Program-made: the position numbers and the translations under genes
Source: Novacetimonas pomaceti
GTDB lineage: Bacteria; Pseudomonadota; Alphaproteobacteria; Acetobacterales; Acetobacteraceae
Reading direction: 5' to 3'
Assembly (NCBI RefSeq): GCF_003207955.1
Contig: NZ_NOXG01000013.1
Coordinates: 1-64,000, forward strand
Length of the DNA: 64,000 bases
Part shown: positions 61,974-64,000 of the stretch, one piece after another
Position numbering within the stretch: position 1 is the stretch's first letter
How the letters are laid out: each line of letters starts with the position of its first letter
Notes under the pieces: model-generated
Seen by the model: only the letters and a program-made list of their open reading frames with translations
What the model was told of the DNA's origin: nothing
Database searches by the model: none

Positions 61974-63233
61974 ATGTCGGAGGAGCGTGCGTTTCTGACA
62001 CGCCTTTTCAGGGCTGCCGTTGCGGCGGCCGATCCAGAAGTGGTACTGCGGCCTTTCCTTCCGCCCCCGCCTGCGGGCCGGACGGTCGTGGTCGGCGCCG
62101 GCAAGGGCGTTGCCCAGCTGGCCCGCGCGCTGGAACGGGCATGGGATGCGCCCCTGTCCGGCATCGTGGTGACGCGGTATGGCTATGGCGTGCAATGCGA
62201 ACGCATCCGCGTGGTGGAAGCAAGCCACCCCGTGCCGGACGCGGCGGGACTGGAGGCGACGCGGCTGCTGTTTGACGCGGTGGCAGGGCTTGCTCCGGAT
62301 GATCTGGTGATCGCCCTTGTGTGCGGCGGCGGTTCCGCCCTGCTGCCCGCGCCGGTGGAGGGGCTGGACCTGTCCGACGAAATCGCCCTTAACGAGGTCC
62401 TGCTGGCGTCGGGCGCGCCGATTTCGGTCATGAACCTGATCCGCAAGCAGGTTTCGCGTATCAAGGGGGGCAGGCTGGCCGCTGCGGCATGGCCCGCGCG
62501 CGTGGTAACACTTGTCGTATCCGACATCCCGGGGGATGACCCCGCGTTGGTGGCGTCAGGACCGACGGTGCCGGATCCCGGCACGCGCCATGATGCCCTG
62601 GCAGCCATCGAGCGGTATGGCATTGCGGTGCCCCCCGCGATCATGCGCCATCTGCGACATGCCATGACGGATGCGCCGCGACCTGACGACCCGGTGTTCC
62701 AGCGCAATATGGTGCATGTCATCGCATCCGCCGCCCGGTCACTGGAGGCCGCGGCGGAAGTGGCGGCGGCCGAGGGCATCAGGGCAGCGATCCTGTCTGA
62801 TTCCATGGAGGGCGAGTCCCGTGACGTGGCGCAGGTGCATGCGGCGATCGCGCGCGAAATCGTCCTGCGTAACCGGCCGTTTCCCCGACCGGTGGTCCTT
62901 CTTTCGGGGGGGGAGACAACCGTGACGCTGCGCGGGGACGGGAAGGGGGGACGCAACAGCGAATTCGCCCTTGCCTTCGCGCTCGGCATCAATGGCATGG
63001 CAGGCATTCATGCGCTGGCGGCCGATACGGATGGCATAGACGGGAGCGAGGATAACGCCGGCGCGTTCGCGGATGCGTCCACCGCGTCCCGCCTGTACCA
63101 ACGCGGCATGGATCCGGCGATTTTCCTGCGCCGCAATGACGCATGGACAGCTTTTTCCTGTCTGGGCGACCTGTTTGTAACCGGGCCGACGGGTACGAAT
63201 GTCAATGACTTCAGGGCAATCCTGATTTCGTGA
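61974..63233 (+). CDS. Glycerate 2-kinase, MOFRL type (GckA/TtuD-like)
   Basis: 419 residues. The DUF4147 domain has VVVGAGKGVAQLARALE near 39, SHPVPDAAGLEAT near 84, ALVCGGGSALLPAPVEGL near 114, LIRKQVSRIKGGRLAAAAWP near 152 and SDIPGDDPALVASGPTVPDP near 183. The C-terminal MOFRL domain has LSGGETTVTLRGDGKGGRNS near 310 and ADTDGIDGSEDNAGAF near 347. It makes 2-phosphoglycerate from D-glycerate. It follows the CoA-transferase gene and suggests glycerate as an end product of the upstream pathway. GAGGAGA precedes the ATG at 61974. Confidence 0.9.
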   Translation: MSEERAFLTRLFRAAVAAADPEVVLRPFLPPPPAGRTVVVGAGKGVAQLARALERAWDAPLSGIVVTRYGYGVQCERIRVVEASHPVPDAAGLEATRLLFDAVAGLAPDDLVIALVCGGGSALLPAPVEGLDLSDEIALNEVLLASGAPISVMNLIRKQVSRIKGGRLAAAAWPARVVTLVVSDIPGDDPALVASGPTVPDPGTRHDALAAIERYGIAVPPAIMRHLRHAMTDAPRPDDPVFQRNMVHVIASAARSLEAAAEVAAAEGIRAAILSDSMEGESRDVAQVHAAIAREIVLRNRPFPRPVVLLSGGETTVTLRGDGKGGRNSEFALAFALGINGMAGIHALAADTDGIDGSEDNAGAFADASTASRLYQRGMDPAIFLRRNDAWTAFSCLGDLFVTGPTGTNVNDFRAILIS

Positions 63234-63264
63234 ATACAGGGGCAGGATTACCGTTCATATAGAA

Positions 63265-63288
63265 TATGGGAATGTCATATATTCCATA
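63265..63288. promoter_or_regulatory. Near-palindrome in AT-rich region before esterase
   Basis: TATGGGAAT (63265-63273) and ATTCCATA (63281-63288), inverted with one extra G. The region 63240-63370 is strongly AT-rich and probably carries the esterase promoter. Confidence 0.35.
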
Positions 63289-63472
63289 ATAGAACGATCA
63301 GGATAGCAGATATAAAAGATAGAAAAATAGTATAGTTTTATATTTTATATTCATTTGCGCAGTAAGATATTTGATTTCCCTCATGGATGATCACGCGAAT
63401 GAGAGTGACGGTCTCCTTGTCGAAACCGGTTCCGATTGCCGGTTTCTGATAACAAGAGGACTTGATTCATCA

Positions 63473-64000
63473 TGCCGAAAAACGTCGTAAATCCCGAATT
63501 CCTTCCGATCCTGGAAAAGATGCCCTCCTTTGACGGGCTGTCTGACCGATCCCTGCCGGAAGTGCGGGAAATTTTCATGACGGCAGTACGCCTGATCGAA
63601 GGGCGTCCTCTGTCCGATGTCGAAACACAGGAAGAATACTTACCCGGCCCGGCAGGCGCGCCAGACGTTCGCGTGCTGATCTACCGGCCGCGCGAACGTC
63701 GGCCCAACGCGCCCGCCATGGTCTATATCCACGGCGGCGGCCTTGTTTCCGGCCATCCCGAAGTTGACGACCCCAAATGCCAGGTCCTGGCCAGCAAGAT
63801 GGGATTTGTCGTGGTTTCGGTCGATTATCGCCTTGCGCCCGAGGTCAGGTATCCCGGCGCGATCGAGGACTGTTATGCCGTGCTGAAATGGGTGCATGAA
63901 AATGCGCAGAAGCTGGGCATCAATCGCGACAAGGTGGTTGTCGCGGGGGAAAGCGCGGGGGGTGGGCTGAGCGCCGCCCTGTCGCTGATGGCGCGCGACC
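63473..64000 (+). CDS. HSL-family alpha/beta-hydrolase (esterase), cut by window end
   Basis: The first 176 codons are present and the frame is open at the right edge. The hormone-sensitive-lipase motif HGGG (in VYIHGGGLVSGHPE near 85) forms the oxyanion hole. VVSVDYRLAPEVRYPGAIED near 106 and the nucleophile motif GESAGGG near 162 (Ser in GxSxG) are present. It would hydrolyse esters or lactones of short acids. The Asp and His of the triad lie beyond the window. AAGAGGA lies about 12 bases before the ATG. No signal peptide is visible. Confidence 0.85.

Noticed and set aside
46053..63233. The known deoxyribonate route through a beta-keto acid cleavage enzyme
   Set aside because: CoA-transferase, SDR and glycerate kinase fit, but the cleavage enzyme (DUF849) is absent. 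DUF993 is a different family, and that route does not need an acyl-CoA dehydrogenase with ETF.
63253..63295. GTTC and GAAC as outer arms of the dyad before the esterase
   Set aside because: Its centre does not coincide with the inner dyad, so they are not one symmetric site.
1..64000. CRISPR array, prophage, defence system, rRNA or tRNA genes
   Set aside because: I looked for regular repeats, integrase-like or transposase frames and RNA gene signatures and saw none.

Overview
The window looks like chromosomal DNA of a GC-rich acetic acid bacterium (Acetobacteraceae, close to Gluconacetobacter, Komagataeibacter or Gluconobacter). The basis is a tandem pair very similar, from memory, to the Gluconobacter L-sorbosone and L-sorbose dehydrogenases next to an OprB sugar porin, plus the general protein style. 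I saw no rRNA, tRNA, CRISPR array, phage module or intact transposase. The genus is inference.

Region 1 (53-16608) is a locus for N-acetylhexosamine-containing glycans. It has a secreted GH20 beta-hexosaminidase, a GH89 alpha-N-acetylglucosaminidase, a GH27 alpha-galactosidase or alpha-N-acetylgalactosaminidase with a ricin-type lectin tail, a TonB-dependent receptor, a FHS/NagP-type sugar:H+ symporter, an amino-sugar kinase, a SIS-domain deaminase/isomerase, a GatZ-like protein lacking its C-terminal third, a Gfo/Idh/MocA oxidoreductase and a DeoR-type regulator. Three related dyads lie in the symporter/receptor promoter region.

Region 2 (16668-25462) is a split dipeptide-type ABC importer. 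The permeases and binding protein are on the minus strand. A ROK regulator, an M81 (MlrC-like) metallohydrolase, both ATPases and CutC are on the plus strand. A promoter with an operator-like dyad lies between the two arms.

Region 3 (25466-41859) is mixed: an EamA transporter, a small tail-anchored protein with its own terminator, a PadR/HAAS/GIN-domain envelope operon with a perfect inverted repeat upstream, a lipoprotein esterase with a DUF4105 partner, an amino-acid permease/GntR/PutA group, DUF72 and OprB.

Region 4 (42245-45336) holds sndh-sdh, which oxidise L-sorbose to L-sorbosone to 2-keto-L-gulonate.

Region 5 (46053-63233) is the most unusual part. It has an acyl-CoA dehydrogenase with its own EtfBA, a SDR, a DUF993 TIM barrel, a sugar isomerase/epimerase-like protein, an aldo/keto reductase, a ribose-type ABC importer with two permeases, a zinc alcohol dehydrogenase, a TetR regulator, a family I CoA-transferase and a MOFRL glycerate kinase. 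The same dyad, (T/G)AACCAG(A/T)TAGTT(A/C), occurs upstream of three transcription units here. I read this as a regulon for an undescribed route that joins sugar uptake to CoA-thioester chemistry and may end in glycerate. The window ends inside an HSL-type esterase. A dispersed bipartite hairpin repeat occurs at four intergenic places.
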